64,000 nucleotides of DNA from Corynebacterium sp. (GTDB lineage Bacteria; Actinomycetota; Actinomycetes; Mycobacteriales; Mycobacteriaceae). Below are positions 27,243-37,029 of the stretch, piece by piece. The notes below the pieces were generated by a model. It saw only the letters and a program-made list of their open reading frames with translations. It ran no database searches and was not told the origin of the DNA. Position 1 is the first letter of the stretch. Every line of letters starts with the position of its first letter. The stretch is from the NCBI RefSeq assembly GCF_030532325.1, contig NZ_JAUNLS010000009.1, positions 1 through 64,000 of the forward strand, in the 5' to 3' direction. The translations under genes were made by a program, and so were the position numbers.

Positions 27243-27634
27243 TGTCCGGAGAAGTCACCCTGACCAAGACCTATTTCCTTGCGAGAGAAGAGGATTTGCC
27301 TCGGTGTTATCAGCGCTATCTTGAACGAGTGGAGCGCGTGAAACAGTTCACGACCGTCTACCTGGTTGCTGATGTGGAGATTGATGAGTCGAATTCCGTT
27401 GTAAAAGAGAACTTGCTCCATGATCTCCAGGCTCAGAGTGATGAACCGGTTAACGAGGATGAATGGAATATGTATAGCTATTCCACCGCGTTAGGGACGA
27501 TCGATGAGCCTATTGAACCTGGGGCGGCTGTGTCTCGTTTATGGGAGGACATGCTTTTGACCGACGACGAGGAGTGGCCTCGGTCTTTTATCAGCTCTGT
27601 TGAATTTTCGTCGTTTATGTCACGGCCGCAGTAA
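27242..27634 (+). CDS. Acidic cytosolic protein, translationally coupled to the secreted protein
   Basis: 130 residues, rich in Asp and Glu, with no signal or membrane segment (MSGEVTLTKTYFLAREEDLPRCYQRYLERVERVKQF...). The start overlaps the preceding stop as TGATG. A basic secreted product followed at once by an acidic intracellular partner resembles a toxin/immunity order, but there is no homology I can name. A 96-bp gap follows. Confidence 0.6.
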   Translation: MSGEVTLTKTYFLAREEDLPRCYQRYLERVERVKQFTTVYLVADVEIDESNSVVKENLLHDLQAQSDEPVNEDEWNMYSYSTALGTIDEPIEPGAAVSRLWEDMLLTDDEEWPRSFISSVEFSSFMSRPQ

Positions 27635-27730
27635 CGGACCGGAAGCCGTGCAGCCCGGTGGTGAAGCTTAGTCAAGGGAGCCACGCTTCGCGGGTTGAGC
27701 TAAGCAGTCCGCTAGTAAGAAAGCGGCCTA

Positions 27731-28378
27731 TTGATTCTAGGCTGCATGTGCAATGACGGTACGTCTCAGTGGATCGAGGAATCTGCTCGCGACTCTTCGT
27801 CATATACCCTGGTAACGATGTCGCCCCATGGTGACGTGGTGGAAAAAGAATTCCGCATTCCGCCGCATCACGATGTGGTGACTGTGTCGAGCTATCTCGG
27901 TTGCGAACAAGAGGATTCCTTCCTTGTCCTGCAAGACACCTCCGATGAGACTACCGTAGCCACATTAGACAAAGAAAGCGCACTGCTCTCAGGAGATAGG
28001 AGAATCCTTGACTCGGTTCCCCTCAACTGGCTTGCCCGTAGCAGCTTCGTACGCGATGAAGAACTTTTTCAGTTCACTGACAAAGCACAGCTTGCGACAA
28101 TCGATTTCAAGAATTCCTCGGTGACGTACAGCGACGCACTGCTCCCTCCCCACCAGCGGACAGTCAACCTGACTTTTGATAACGATGAATTTTATGTTGT
28201 GTCTCAATCGCAGGACGGAGGACCTGAACTCGAGGTGCGCGCCTATTCGCTCGAATCTCCAACCTTGAAAGAAAAGGGAGAGAGGCTTGGCTCGATGAGC
28301 TCCTTGCTGGGGAATTCAGCCTCCTCTGCCCATCCCTATGTAATCCCGCTAGCTATCTACCCACGCGATCCTCGCTGA
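27731..28378 (+). CDS. Hypothetical protein, probably a lipoprotein lacking its signal start
   Basis: Up to 215 residues from a TTG at 27731. The frame upstream reads ...GLLILGCMCNDGTSQ, in which LILGC looks like the end of a lipoprotein signal, but a TAA at 27716 removes the n- and h-regions. The body has beta-strand periodicity typical of propeller-like lipoproteins (LVLQDTSDETTVATLDK, LFQFTDKAQLATIDF). It may be a 5'-truncated gene; an internal ATG (27746) is possible. Codon use is AT-richer than its neighbours. Confidence 0.45.
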   Translation: MILGCMCNDGTSQWIEESARDSSSYTLVTMSPHGDVVEKEFRIPPHHDVVTVSSYLGCEQEDSFLVLQDTSDETTVATLDKESALLSGDRRILDSVPLNWLARSSFVRDEELFQFTDKAQLATIDFKNSSVTYSDALLPPHQRTVNLTFDNDEFYVVSQSQDGGPELEVRAYSLESPTLKEKGERLGSMSSLLGNSASSAHPYVIPLAIYPRDPR

Positions 28379-28391
28379 TACTCCGCAGGTA

Positions 28392-29231
28392 CTACTCCTG
28401 CTCGCCGTGCTCTTCTCCGTAGCCCTCCAAGTTGCGGAAGCCAATCCCCAGCGGCACGCCCACGTTATCGGTCAGGCGCACGCCGCCCAGGGTGGCGGCC
28501 ACGAAAAGGCGCGCCTCTCCCTCGGCCGGAGGTTCGCCCAAGTCGCGCCCGCGCAGCTCCACGTACTCTGCTTCCACGCCGGCGGCGCGAAGCACCTCGG
28601 TGGCAACGCTGATGACCTGCTCCGCGCCGGCCTCAGCAGCGTAGGCGCCCGCGGTCAGCGCGGCGGACAAAGCGCTGGCCTGCTCGCGAGCCTCCGGGGC
28701 AACTTCAGCGTTGCGCAGGCTCATCACCAACCCATCGGGCATGCGCACAGGCGGAACCCCCTGCACGCGGGTTCCAATGTGCAAATCGGTGCAGGCCTGC
28801 TGCACGGCAACAAGCAGTTCGTAGTCCTTCTCCCCCATGATGAGATCACTAGGCCCCAGCGCGCAGACTAGGGAAATGATCCGGGTGAGGTCCTCGGTGA
28901 CGTCCTCCATGCCGTGATCGGGAGCCACAACCTTCGTGCGCGCAGCAGCGGGCGTATAGCGCCAGACAACGTCCACCCCGGCCTTCTCCAGTGCGGCGGT
29001 GTCCTCTTCTGCCATGTTCGCTGCTGCGGTTTCAGCGAGTTTCTCTGGGGTCTTTTCCGTGGGCACGGCGGCCACCACGACCGCCCCGCGGATGCGGCGC
29101 GCTGCCTGCAGCAGGGCCAGGTGCCCTGCGTGGATGGCGCGGCCGAGCGGCACCAGGACCACGCGCCTGCCTGTCTTGCGGTAGGCGCTGCCCACCATGC
29201 GGATGCGCTCGAGGTCATCAACTACATTCAT
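28392..29231 (-). CDS. panC: Pantoate--beta-alanine ligase (pantothenate synthetase)
   Basis: 279 residues. Joins pantoate and beta-alanine with ATP. The nucleotidyl-transferase HIGH-like motif appears as HAGHLALLQAAR (residues 34-45). GEKDYELLVAVQQ is the family's GxKDxxQ-type segment and MSLRNAEV its MSSRN-type region. Several usually invariant positions differ slightly from textbook PanC (for example GRAIHAGH where homologues have GxxHxGH, and SLRN where they have SSRN), so activity is likely but not certain. ATG 29231 overlaps the stop of the upstream gene as ATGA. Confidence 0.85.
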   Translation of the reverse strand: MNVVDDLERIRMVGSAYRKTGRRVVLVPLGRAIHAGHLALLQAARRIRGAVVVAAVPTEKTPEKLAETAAANMAEEDTAALEKAGVDVVWRYTPAAARTKVVAPDHGMEDVTEDLTRIISLVCALGPSDLIMGEKDYELLVAVQQACTDLHIGTRVQGVPPVRMPDGLVMSLRNAEVAPEAREQASALSAALTAGAYAAEAGAEQVISVATEVLRAAGVEAEYVELRGRDLGEPPAEGEARLFVAATLGGVRLTDNVGVPLGIGFRNLEGYGEEHGEQE

Positions 29232-29914
29232 CGGTTCTCCTCCTGCAGTGCCCACAGCTCAAGATCGTGCATCTGAAAAACTTCGCCCACCCGGCGTGCC
29301 ACGTCGCGGTAGGCGCGCCGCAAGCCTGGCTCCTCGATGCCGCGGAAGGCGGCGATGATATCGGCGCTGTCTCCCCACAGATGCGGGAAGGGCACCGCCG
29401 GATCCTCATCGAGACCGGTTTCGCGCACCGCGATGACGCTAAGCCGCAGCAGCATCGCTGCGTAGTAGATGCGCGCGGCGTGGGCGGGACGGGCGGCGTC
29501 GGCAAGCATGACGGCGGTGGCCTGGTTCTCCCCCAGGATAAGCTCGGCGATGGTCTCCCCCAGCTCGTCGAGCGTGCTCACCAGCCAGGTCTCCGCCCCA
29601 TTGGGAGCAAAGCCCGTCGGGGCGGCGGCAATGACCACGCAGCCGCGGGTCTCCAGCGGGTCGAGTACCTGCACCCCGCGGGAAAGGCAGGTGTGAATAA
29701 CGATGAGCCTGTCGTGAACGTGTGGCTCCACCGCGGAGATGCTGCGCTCGAGCTGCTGCTCGCCGACGCCCAAAATCAGGGCCTGGTATCCGTCAAGCTG
29801 CTGCGGATCCTCCAGCTCCTCCACGGTGTGGCCAGCACACTCCATGAGCTGGGCGAGCCCCATGCCTCCCGGGGTAAGGCCCAGCAGGGCAACGCGCATG
29901 CGAGGCGCTGGCAC
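29228..29914 (-). CDS. Rossmann-like / DUF2520 domain protein
   Basis: 228 residues. MRVALLGLTPGGMGLAQLMECAGH gives a dinucleotide-binding start near residue 6; a helical C-terminal half follows (HAARIYYAAMLLRLSVIAVRE). The order DUF2520 protein-panC is conserved in mycobacteria (Rv3603c-panC) and suggests a link to pantothenate synthesis. It starts at GTG 29914, immediately after the TAA of the upstream gene, with AAGGA 10 nt before; ATG 29899 is the alternative. Confidence 0.8.
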   Translation of the reverse strand: MPAPRMRVALLGLTPGGMGLAQLMECAGHTVEELEDPQQLDGYQALILGVGEQQLERSISAVEPHVHDRLIVIHTCLSRGVQVLDPLETRGCVVIAAAPTGFAPNGAETWLVSTLDELGETIAELILGENQATAVMLADAARPAHAARIYYAAMLLRLSVIAVRETGLDEDPAVPFPHLWGDSADIIAAFRGIEEPGLRRAYRDVARRVGEVFQMHDLELWALQEENR

Positions 29915-30979
29915 TTACTTGTTGTCCTTCCGCTTCTTCGCCTGCGCCAGAAGCTCCGCGACGGAAACAGCGCCCTCGCGCTTCTCGTCGCTGCGGCGGC
30001 GTCCCCGGGCCTGCGGCTGGCGGGGCTCCTCCTCCGGCGCGCGGTGGCGGTGGTGCTTGATGGGGGTATCGATGCCGCCCTGGTCCCACTTGACCGTCTG
30101 GAAGGAATCGGTGCTGAAGCTCGGGGCCTCTGCCGGTTGCGGTGCCGGCTGGGGCGCTGGCTTAGCTGCCGGCTGGGGTGCTGGCTCCTGACGCGGTGTC
30201 GGTTGCGCTGCAGGTTGGGCAGACTGGGCGGGCTGTGGCGCAGGCTGCGGTGTGGGCTGCGGTGTGGGCTCGGGCCGGCCGAACGGGGAGGCAGGGCTCT
30301 GTTGTTGCGGCGGCCGCGGCTGCTGAGATTGCTGCGGTTGTGGCGGCCGCTGCTTGTACTGCTGCTTCTGTTGCTGTTGCTGCTCCTGCTGGCGCATCTT
30401 CTCACTGATGATGCTATCCAGCGGGTTGTGCTGGTTGGTGGGCTGGCTGCCCAGGCGCCCGGCAATCGCGTCCGCGCTCGGCGCGCCGCTGGACTGCTGG
30501 GTGAAGTTGACATCCGGCTCCTCGGCGGCGGTGGCGTGGGTGGCGCGCTCCAGTTCCTGGATGCGGCGGGCCTCAGCGCGCAGGGCGGCGGGCTCGTACA
30601 CCCACTCGCGCCCGGAGAGCTCCTCCAGCTGGGAGCGAATGGAGGCCAGCTCGGTGCGGATCTGCGCCAGCACTTCGGCGTCAGCCACAGAACCGGAGGC
30701 CGCGGCGGTGGCGGCAGCAGCGCTGGCGTTGGCGGAAGCCGTTTCCTCCCAGTGCGCGCGCTCCACCTCGAGCATCTCCTGCGCCGACTGCGCCTGACGG
30801 CGGTAGCGCACCACGAGGAAGAAACCGAGCACCGCCGCCCACAGCGCAGCGATAAGCGCCAGCTTCAGCGCGCTGGCGGAGCCCGAAATAAGCATCACGA
30901 TGCTGGCGATCACCGCCAGGATGACAAGGACGATAAGCCCAATGGATCCGGCGTCGGTCTTGTTCTCGGAGCTGGTCAT
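29915..30979 (-). CDS. DUF6779-type membrane protein with Q/P-rich tail
   Basis: 354 residues. Two transmembrane helices (GLIVLVILAVIASIVMLISGS, ALIAALWAAVLGFFLVVRY) lie in the first 60 residues, then a coiled-coil segment (VLAQIRTELASIRSQLEELSG), then about 170 residues of Gln/Pro/Ala low complexity and a basic C-terminus (AELLAQAKKRKDNK). Position between DUF3180 and DUF2520 genes matches Rv3604c in mycobacteria. Function unknown; no enzyme motif. Confidence 0.8.
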   Translation of the reverse strand: MTSSENKTDAGSIGLIVLVILAVIASIVMLISGSASALKLALIAALWAAVLGFFLVVRYRRQAQSAQEMLEVERAHWEETASANASAAAATAAASGSVADAEVLAQIRTELASIRSQLEELSGREWVYEPAALRAEARRIQELERATHATAAEEPDVNFTQQSSGAPSADAIAGRLGSQPTNQHNPLDSIISEKMRQQEQQQQQKQQYKQRPPQPQQSQQPRPPQQQSPASPFGRPEPTPQPTPQPAPQPAQSAQPAAQPTPRQEPAPQPAAKPAPQPAPQPAEAPSFSTDSFQTVKWDQGGIDTPIKHHRHRAPEEEPRQPQARGRRRSDEKREGAVSVAELLAQAKKRKDNK

Positions 30980-30984
30980 GTTCC

Positions 30985-31458
30985 CTAACTTACCGCCTGG
31001 GAGCCGTCAGATGGAGGTGGGACCTCGCAGTGTCGCTCGAGCACCACGCCCGCAATGGCCATGGCCAGCCCGCCCAGCGCGGAGGTCACCACGCCGGTGA
31101 GGTCACTGGCCGCGGCCACCAGCTCGCTGGCCTTGGGCACCACGTAGACGGCCATGCCCGCGTAGGCGCCGCCCACGATGGTGCCCGTCCACGCCGAGGC
31201 CTTGCCCACCAGCATGAACTGCGCAATGGTCATGGGGTTCAGCTGCGAGGAATCCAGGCCGATGCCGTGCCCGTCCTCCTTGGCGGAGCGCACCTTGATG
31301 GTGAGGAAGACGCACACCACGGTCACCGCCCACAGGGAGACCGACACGGTGGCCGGGATGGCGATCATGGAGCCATAAAAGCGCGTGGTGAGGATGGCCG
31401 CGGCCGCCGCCACGAAGAGCCCGGTGGACACCAGCCAGCCAATCGAGGTCCGAGTCAT
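30985..31458 (-). CDS. DUF3180 family membrane protein
   Basis: 157 residues, four predicted transmembrane helices (GWLVSTGLFVAAAAAILTT, AIPATVSVSLWAVTVVCVF, TGTIVGGAYAGMAVYVV, VTSALGGLAMAIAGVVL), start MTRTSIGWLVS. The ATG at 31458 overlaps the folK stop by 4 bp, as does its counterpart Rv3605c after folK in mycobacteria. Role unknown; conservation beside folate genes suggests cotranscription, not necessarily shared function. Confidence 0.87.
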   Translation of the reverse strand: MTRTSIGWLVSTGLFVAAAAAILTTRFYGSMIAIPATVSVSLWAVTVVCVFLTIKVRSAKEDGHGIGLDSSQLNPMTIAQFMLVGKASAWTGTIVGGAYAGMAVYVVPKASELVAAASDLTGVVTSALGGLAMAIAGVVLERHCEVPPPSDGSQAVS

Positions 31459-31922
31459 AGCTGCCGCACCCCTTCGACGTCCTCCGGAGCAAGGGCGGCC
31501 ACCAGCGTGGCAACCGGGGTTCCAGCCAGCTCCGCCTGCGGATCCGCGGCCAGCCAGGGCACCAGCACAAAGGCGCGTTCGGCGGCGTAGGGGTGCGGCA
31601 CGGTCAGCTGCGGGTCGGCGGAGGTGTAGCCCTCGATGTCCACGATGTCGACGTCCAGAGTGCGCGGACCCCAGTGCCGGGCGCGCACGCGCTCCGCGGC
31701 GTTCTCCAGGGCCTGGCCCCGCTTGAGCAGCTCCAGCGGGGTGCACTCCACGTCCACGATGAGCACGGCGTTGAGGAACTCCTCTTGGTCCTCCACACCC
31801 CAGGGCTCGGTGGCGTAGATGGGCGAGGCCGCGACGGTCTCGGCGGCGAACTCGTCAAAGACGGTCTGCAGCAGCGCTCGGCGATCCTCCATGTTGGATC
31901 CGATGGAAAGTACCGCGCGCAT
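31455..31922 (-). CDS. folK: 6-hydroxymethyl-dihydropterin pyrophosphokinase
   Basis: 155 residues. Transfers pyrophosphate from ATP to 6-hydroxymethyl-7,8-dihydropterin. The signature SIGSNMEDR at the N-terminus and GPRTLDVDIV in the centre (the two metal-binding Asp) are clear, with VPHPYAAERAFVLVP following. Starts 2 bp after the folB stop. Confidence 0.95.
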   Translation of the reverse strand: MRAVLSIGSNMEDRRALLQTVFDEFAAETVAASPIYATEPWGVEDQEEFLNAVLIVDVECTPLELLKRGQALENAAERVRARHWGPRTLDVDIVDIEGYTSADPQLTVPHPYAAERAFVLVPWLAADPQAELAGTPVATLVAALAPEDVEGVRQL

Positions 31923-31924
31923 GC

Positions 31925-32293
31925 CTAGCCCATGCGCTTTCGGGAGCGGCGGGCCACAACGGCCACGTCGTGGAAGGTGCGCGGGATGGGCGCCTGCGGT
32001 TTGTGGATGCGCACCTCGACGGCATGTAGGAGGTCAAAGCGCTGCATGGCGGCCTCCGCCACCTCGTTGGCCACCGTCTCGATGAGGTCGCGGCCGGGGC
32101 CCTCGACGATGCCCGCGGCCAGCTCCGCCAGCTCGGCGTAGTTGACCGTCTTGTTCAGGTCATCGCCGGAGTCCTGAAAGTCCAGCCAGCAGGTCACGTC
32201 GACGATGAAAGGCTGGCCCTCGCGCTTTTCCTCGGCAAAGACGCCGTGGTAGCCAAAGCACTCCAGCCCGGTCAGTTCGATGCGATCAGCCAT
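31925..32293 (-). CDS. folB: Dihydroneopterin aldolase
   Basis: 122 residues, normal length. Converts dihydroneopterin to 6-hydroxymethyl-dihydropterin and glycolaldehyde. LECFGYHGVFAEEKREGQ holds the pterin-site Tyr-His-Gly and Glu; the RIHKP segment near residue 96 has the catalytic Lys. The start overlaps folP by 8 bp. Confidence 0.95.
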   Translation of the reverse strand: MADRIELTGLECFGYHGVFAEEKREGQPFIVDVTCWLDFQDSGDDLNKTVNYAELAELAAGIVEGPGRDLIETVANEVAEAAMQRFDLLHAVEVRIHKPQAPIPRTFHDVAVVARRSRKRMG

Positions 32294-33305
32294 GGTCTTC
32301 TCCTTCTGCAGCGGGTGTTGCCTGAGCGGGTGTTGCGTGGGAGGGCGTTGCGTGAGGGGCTGCTGCGTGTGCGCGGCCCAGCGCCGTGGAGGCCACCGTG
32401 CCGCCGTCGGCGCCGTTGGCGTAGCTGCCGGAGGCCTTCTCCCCGCCGCGGTAGTTAGCCCCGGCGTTCCAGGCCGCGGCCACGTCGACGGCGTCGCGGG
32501 AGACCCCCACCTCGTGCACGCGCACGCCCCACGCGCCCATCTGGGCGGAAATGGCGGTCACGGCCGCGGTGGCGGGATCCGCCAGCAACGGGCTGGACTC
32601 CGCCCCGCGGTCGGAGCGGATGGCGGCCAAGAAGCGTTTGCGGGAGGCACCTACCAGCAGCGGGAATTCGCCTGCCAGGAACTCCGGCAGCGCCTTGAGC
32701 AGCGCCCAGTTATCCTGCGGGGTCTTGGCAAAGCCCAGGCCCGGGTCCACCACGATGTTCTCGTGGCGCACGCCCGCCTGCAGGGCGGAATCGGCCAGGC
32801 GAGCCAGGGCCTCGTGGACGTCGCGCACCACGTCGCCGCCGTGGTCGGCGGCGCCGGCCGCACTGCCAAACTGCACGGTGCGCCAGTGCATGAGGCACAC
32901 GGGTACGCCTGCTTGGGCCATCGTGGAATACATCTGGGGATCCGCCAGGCCGCCGGAGACGTCGTTGATCATGTCCACGCCGGCCTCGGCCGCGGCGGCG
33001 GCCACGGAGGCGCGCATGGTGTCCACGGAGGTGCGGATGCCTTCCTCTTTCAGCGCCTTGATCACCGGCACCACGCGCTGGGCCTCGAGCTCGGCTGCGA
33101 CGCGCACCGCACCCGGGCGGGTGGACTCGCCGCCGACGTCGATCATGTCCGCGCCGGCGGCCACCAGCTCGCGGGCGTGGGCGAGGGCATCGTCGACGTT
33201 GATCCAGCGCCCGCCGTCGGAGAAGGAATCCTCGGTGACGTTGACGATTCCCATCACCAGCGTGCGCCCCGGCACGGTCAGTTCACTGAGCGTGCGTGCT
33301 TGCAT
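32286..33305 (-). CDS. folP: Dihydropteroate synthase with a repetitive C-terminal tail
   Basis: 339 residues. Condenses pterin pyrophosphate with p-aminobenzoate; sulfonamide target. Conserved loops are visible: MGIVNVTEDSFSDGG, DVGGESTRPGA, INDVSGG, DPGLGFAKT, SRKRFL and RVHEV. The enzyme proper ends near residue 295. A further 45 residues are low-complexity Ala/His/Thr/Pro (AAPHATPSHATPAQATPAAEGEDHG) coded by repeating CGCAACGCC-type units; such a tail is unusual. ATG 33305 is preferred over GTG 33308 because AGGAG is then 6 nt away; TAGTGATG links it to the folE stop. Confidence 0.95.
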   Translation of the reverse strand: MQARTLSELTVPGRTLVMGIVNVTEDSFSDGGRWINVDDALAHARELVAAGADMIDVGGESTRPGAVRVAAELEAQRVVPVIKALKEEGIRTSVDTMRASVAAAAAEAGVDMINDVSGGLADPQMYSTMAQAGVPVCLMHWRTVQFGSAAGAADHGGDVVRDVHEALARLADSALQAGVRHENIVVDPGLGFAKTPQDNWALLKALPEFLAGEFPLLVGASRKRFLAAIRSDRGAESSPLLADPATAAVTAISAQMGAWGVRVHEVGVSRDAVDVAAAWNAGANYRGGEKASGSYANGADGGTVASTALGRAHAAAPHATPSHATPAQATPAAEGEDHG

Positions 33306-33307
33306 CA

Positions 33308-33913
33308 CTAGCTCCTAATCAGACTCATGACCTCGGCGCGGGAGGCGGCGTTCTTCTTGAAGCCGCCGCGCACGGCTGAGGTGGTGGTGGTTGCGCCCGG
33401 CTTGCGGATGCCGCGCATGGCCATGCACAGGTGCTCGCACTCGATGACCACGATCACCGACTGCGCGTGGAGCACCTCCACGAGGGCGTCGGCGATCTGG
33501 GAGGTCAGGCGCTCCTGCACCTGCGGGCGCTTGGCGTACATGTCCGCGAGGCGGGCCAGCTTGGACAGCCCGGTGACGTGCCCGTCGGCGCCCGGAATGT
33601 AGCCGATGTGCGCGACGCCGTAGAAGGGCACCAGGTGGTGCTCGCAGGTGGAGTAAATCGGAATATCACGCACCAAGACCAGCTCCTGGTGCTCCTCGGC
33701 GAAGGTCTTGTGCAGCACCTCCGTGGGATCGGAGTGCAGGCCGGCGAAGACCTCCTTGTAGGCGCGCGCCACGCGGGCAGGTGTTTCGCGCAGGCCTTCG
33801 CGGTCAGGGTCCTCCCCCACCGCGATGAGCAGCTCACGCACGGCGGCCTCGGCGCGATCTTGGTCGAACTCGCGCTGGGCGGGGACGTGGTTGAGAGGGA
33901 ATTTATCGCTCAT
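33308..33913 (-). CDS. folE: GTP cyclohydrolase I
   Basis: 201 residues. First step of folate synthesis: GTP to dihydroneopterin triphosphate. Zinc ligands are seen in [10 protein letters not shown] and IECEHLCM; the GLSKLAR and [10 protein letters not shown] segments are conserved. [11 protein letters not shown] at 33913 is the start by homology and overlaps the ftsH end by 11 bp; the frame is open further upstream but that part is a shadow of ftsH. Confidence 0.95.
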   Translation of the reverse strand: MSDKFPLNHVPAQREFDQDRAEAAVRELLIAVGEDPDREGLRETPARVARAYKEVFAGLHSDPTEVLHKTFAEEHQELVLVRDIPIYSTCEHHLVPFYGVAHIGYIPGADGHVTGLSKLARLADMYAKRPQVQERLTSQIADALVEVLHAQSVIVVIECEHLCMAMRGIRKPGATTTTSAVRGGFKKNAASRAEVMSLIRS

Positions 33914-36308
33914 TGGTGCCCCTTCCGGAGTACGGATTGTTCTGGTGCTCGTGCTCGCCCCAGCCGGGTGCTCCCCACTGGTAGTCATCCGGCTTGGAGT
34001 GGCGCCCACGCCGCTCCTGCGGAGTGGGATCGGCCGGGTAGGCGGCCTCGCCCGGGTGCGCGGAGGTGGACTCCGACTCAGCCTCGGCATCCTGTGCTGA
34101 AGTGCCACGGGCCACGGGAATCTCCTGAGTGGACTCGGTGCTCGGGCTGTTGTTTTTATCCTGGGAGCCCTTATCTTGTGCGCCCTTATCCTGCGCGCGC
34201 TGCTCCTGCGAGCCCTCGCCGAAGAAGGTGTTGCCCTTGCCGGAGTCCACGATGTCACCGGCGTGCTGGCCAAAGTTGAAGCCAATCTCGCGGCCGTTGT
34301 TATCCTCGCCGGCCAGGCGGCGCTCGCGGGCGGCACGGGAGGCGTCGAGAAGCGTCATGCGCTTCGGTAGCTCCTCGCCGCGCTCCTTGGCCAGCTCCAC
34401 CGGGGTCTTCACCGGCTCGCGGCCGGCCTGGCGCGGGAAGCGATCATCCTCGCCCGGGAAGACCTCAAAGGCCTCGCGCGGAGTGATGCCGTCGAAGATG
34501 GCCTCCAGGTCCGGGCGGCGCAGGGTCTCCTTCTCCAACAGGGCCTCCGCCAGCTTGTCCAGGTAATCGCGGTGATCCGCCAGGATGTCGTAGGCCTGCT
34601 GGTGGGCGCGGTCGAGCAGGTAGTGCATCTGCTCGTCGATGCGCGCGGCCACCGCGTCGGAGTACTCGATGCTGCCGCCGCCCATGCCGTAGCCGAAGGG
34701 ATCGCCCTGCTCCTTGCCGTACTTGATGGTGCCCAGCTGCGGGCTGAAGCCGTACTCGGTGAGCATGGAGCGCGCGATCTTGGTGGCGTTTTCGATATCG
34801 GAGGATGCGCCGGTAGTGGGGGCGCCAAAGACCAGCTCCTCCGCCGCACGCCCGCCCATGGCAAAGACGAGGCGGGAGAAGAGCTCGTCGCGGGTGTACA
34901 TGCCCTTGTCATCTTCCTGCGCGGTCATGGCGTGGCCGCCGGTGCGCCCGCGAGCCAGGATGGTGACCTTGTACACGCGCTCGATGTCCTTGAGCGCCCA
35001 CGCGGCCAGGGTGTGGCCGCCCTCGTGGTAGGCGGTGACCTTCTTCTCGTGCTCGGAGATGATCTTGCCCTGGCGGCGCGGGCCGCCCACGACGCGGTCG
35101 GTGGCCTCCTCGAGGGCGTCGTAGGTAATGACGTTGCCGCCGATGCGGGCGGTGAGCAGGGCGGCCTCGTTGAGCACGTTGGCCAGGTCCGCGCCGGACA
35201 TGCCGGCGGTGCGCTTGGCCAGTTGCGCCACGTCCACTTCCTTGGCCAGCGGCTTGTCCTTGGCGTGCACGCGCAGGATCTGCTCGCGGCCGGCCAGGTC
35301 CGGGTTGGTCACTGGGATCTGGCGGTCGAAGCGGCCCGGGCGCAGCAGGGCCGGGTCGAGGATGTCGGGGCGGTTGGTCGCCGCGATGAGGATGACGCCC
35401 TCGCGGTCGCCAAAGCCATCCATCTCCACGAGCAGCTGGTTGAGCGTTTGCTCGCGCTCGTCGTGCCCGCCGCCGGTGCCGGAGCCGCGCTGGCGGCCGA
35501 CGGCATCGATCTCATCGATGAAGATGATGCAGGGGCTGTTCTCTTTGGCCTGCTTGAAGAGATCACGCACGCGGGAGGCACCCACGCCGACGAACATCTC
35601 CACGAAGTCCGAGCCGGAGATGGAGTAGAAGGGCACGCCGGCCTCGCCGGCCACGGCGCGCGCCAGCAGGGTCTTACCGGTGCCAGGCGGGCCGTAGAGC
35701 AGCACGCCGCGCGGGATCTTCGCGCCGAGGGCGTGGTAGCGCTCCGGATCATCGAGGAAGTCCTTGATCTCCTGCAGCTCGTCCACGGCCTCGTCCGCGC
35801 CGGCGACGTCAGCAAAGGTGTTGGTGGGCATATCCTTGGTCAGCTCCTTGGCCTTGGAGCCGCCGATGCCGAACATGCCGCCGCCGGTCTGCATGCGTGT
35901 CATGAGCCAGAAGAGGAAGCCGAAGAGCAGGATCATCGGCAGCAGGAAGCTGATCAAGGAGCCCAGGAAGGATTCCTGGGTGACCTTAGTCTGGAACTTC
36001 TCCGCCCCGGAGTCCTTGACGGAGTTGAAGATCTGCTCGGAGGCACGCCCCGGATACTTGGCGATGATTTCCTCAACGCCCTCCTGCTTTTCCACCGTCA
36101 CGGGCTTCTTCAGAGTCAGGCGCAGCTGCTGCTCGCGGTCGTCGATCTGCGCCTCGGCGACGTTCTTATCCGCCAGCTGCTCGAGCGCCACGGAGGTGTC
36201 CACGTTCTTGAAGCTGCGGGCGTCGTTGCTAAAAAACGTGAAGGCATAAAGCCCGATGAGCACCAGGGCTGCAAGCGAGCCGTAACGAAGGAGGTTTTTG
36301 TTTTTCAT
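33903..36308 (-). CDS. ftsH: ATP-dependent zinc metalloprotease FtsH
   Basis: 801 residues. Two transmembrane helices (residues about 8-27 and 113-137) flank the periplasmic part. The AAA module has Walker A GPPGTGKT, Walker [12 protein letters not shown], the pore motif FVG, and the second region of homology. The zinc motif is HEGGH, with the third ligand downstream. The last 170 residues are hydrophilic and contain short repeats ([14 protein letters not shown]). It degrades membrane and some soluble proteins. ATG 36308 is preferred over the TTG one codon before; AGG lies 6 nt upstream. Confidence 0.96.
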   Translation of the reverse strand: MKNKNLLRYGSLAALVLIGLYAFTFFSNDARSFKNVDTSVALEQLADKNVAEAQIDDREQQLRLTLKKPVTVEKQEGVEEIIAKYPGRASEQIFNSVKDSGAEKFQTKVTQESFLGSLISFLLPMILLFGFLFWLMTRMQTGGGMFGIGGSKAKELTKDMPTNTFADVAGADEAVDELQEIKDFLDDPERYHALGAKIPRGVLLYGPPGTGKTLLARAVAGEAGVPFYSISGSDFVEMFVGVGASRVRDLFKQAKENSPCIIFIDEIDAVGRQRGSGTGGGHDEREQTLNQLLVEMDGFGDREGVILIAATNRPDILDPALLRPGRFDRQIPVTNPDLAGREQILRVHAKDKPLAKEVDVAQLAKRTAGMSGADLANVLNEAALLTARIGGNVITYDALEEATDRVVGGPRRQGKIISEHEKKVTAYHEGGHTLAAWALKDIERVYKVTILARGRTGGHAMTAQEDDKGMYTRDELFSRLVFAMGGRAAEELVFGAPTTGASSDIENATKIARSMLTEYGFSPQLGTIKYGKEQGDPFGYGMGGGSIEYSDAVAARIDEQMHYLLDRAHQQAYDILADHRDYLDKLAEALLEKETLRRPDLEAIFDGITPREAFEVFPGEDDRFPRQAGREPVKTPVELAKERGEELPKRMTLLDASRAARERRLAGEDNNGREIGFNFGQHAGDIVDSGKGNTFFGEGSQEQRAQDKGAQDKGSQDKNNSPSTESTQEIPVARGTSAQDAEAESESTSAHPGEAAYPADPTPQERRGRHSKPDDYQWGAPGWGEHEHQNNPYSGRGTNER

Positions 36309-36429
36309 CAATTACCTAGTTGGGATCCCTGTTGGTATTCCTATGTAGTCCTATGGCTGTAGTCCGGTGGCTGAATTCCTGTACCTGGACGTGCGTGAAG
36401 GTGGGAACACCTTGAAAGCCAATTACACC

Positions 36430-37017
36430 TTAATCGGTGCTGTAGACAGCCGGGCGCAGCGTTCCCACGTACGGAAGGGCGCGGTAGTGCTCCGCGTAAT
36501 CCAGGCCGTAGCCCACGACGAACTCGTTGGGGATGTCAAAGCCGACGTCAAAGAGATCGATCTCAGCCTTGATGACCTCCGGCTTGCGCAGAAGGGTGAC
36601 CACCTCCAGGGAGCGGGGGCGGCGGCCGTGCAGGTTGCGGATGAGCCAGGACAGGGTCAGGCCGGAGTCAATGATGTCCTCGACGATGAGGACGTCGCGG
36701 CCCTCAATGTCGCGGTCCAAGTCCTTCAGGATGCGCACCACGCCGGAAGACGAGGTGGCGTTGCCGTAGGAGGAGACCGCCATGAACTCCAGCTGGGAGG
36801 GGATGGACAGCTTGCGGGCGAAGTCCGTCAGGAAGAACACGGCGCCCTTGAGGACGCAGACCAGGATCAGCTCGTCCTCGGCGTCCTTGTACTTCTCGGA
36901 GACGCGGTCCGCCATCTCCTGGATGCGGGCCTGCAGCTCCTCCTCAGTGATAAGGACGGCTTCGAGGTCGTCGCCGTAGGGGTTAGTTGGGACGGTGAAA
37001 TCTTTCTTATCGTGCAC
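36430..37017 (-). CDS. hpt: Hypoxanthine phosphoribosyltransferase
   Basis: 195 residues, GTG start with AAAGGAG 7 nt upstream. Purine salvage: hypoxanthine or guanine plus PRPP to IMP or [14 protein letters not shown], the PRPP loop [14 protein letters not shown] and the late [18 protein letters not shown] segment are diagnostic. It follows tilS by 12 bp, as in most actinobacteria. A 120-bp gap separates it from ftsH. Confidence 0.95.
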   Translation of the reverse strand: MHDKKDFTVPTNPYGDDLEAVLITEEELQARIQEMADRVSEKYKDAEDELILVCVLKGAVFFLTDFARKLSIPSQLEFMAVSSYGNATSSSGVVRILKDLDRDIEGRDVLIVEDIIDSGLTLSWLIRNLHGRRPRSLEVVTLLRKPEVIKAEIDLFDVGFDIPNEFVVGYGLDYAEHYRALPYVGTLRPAVYSTD

Positions 37018-37029
37018 GAGTGCGCTCCT

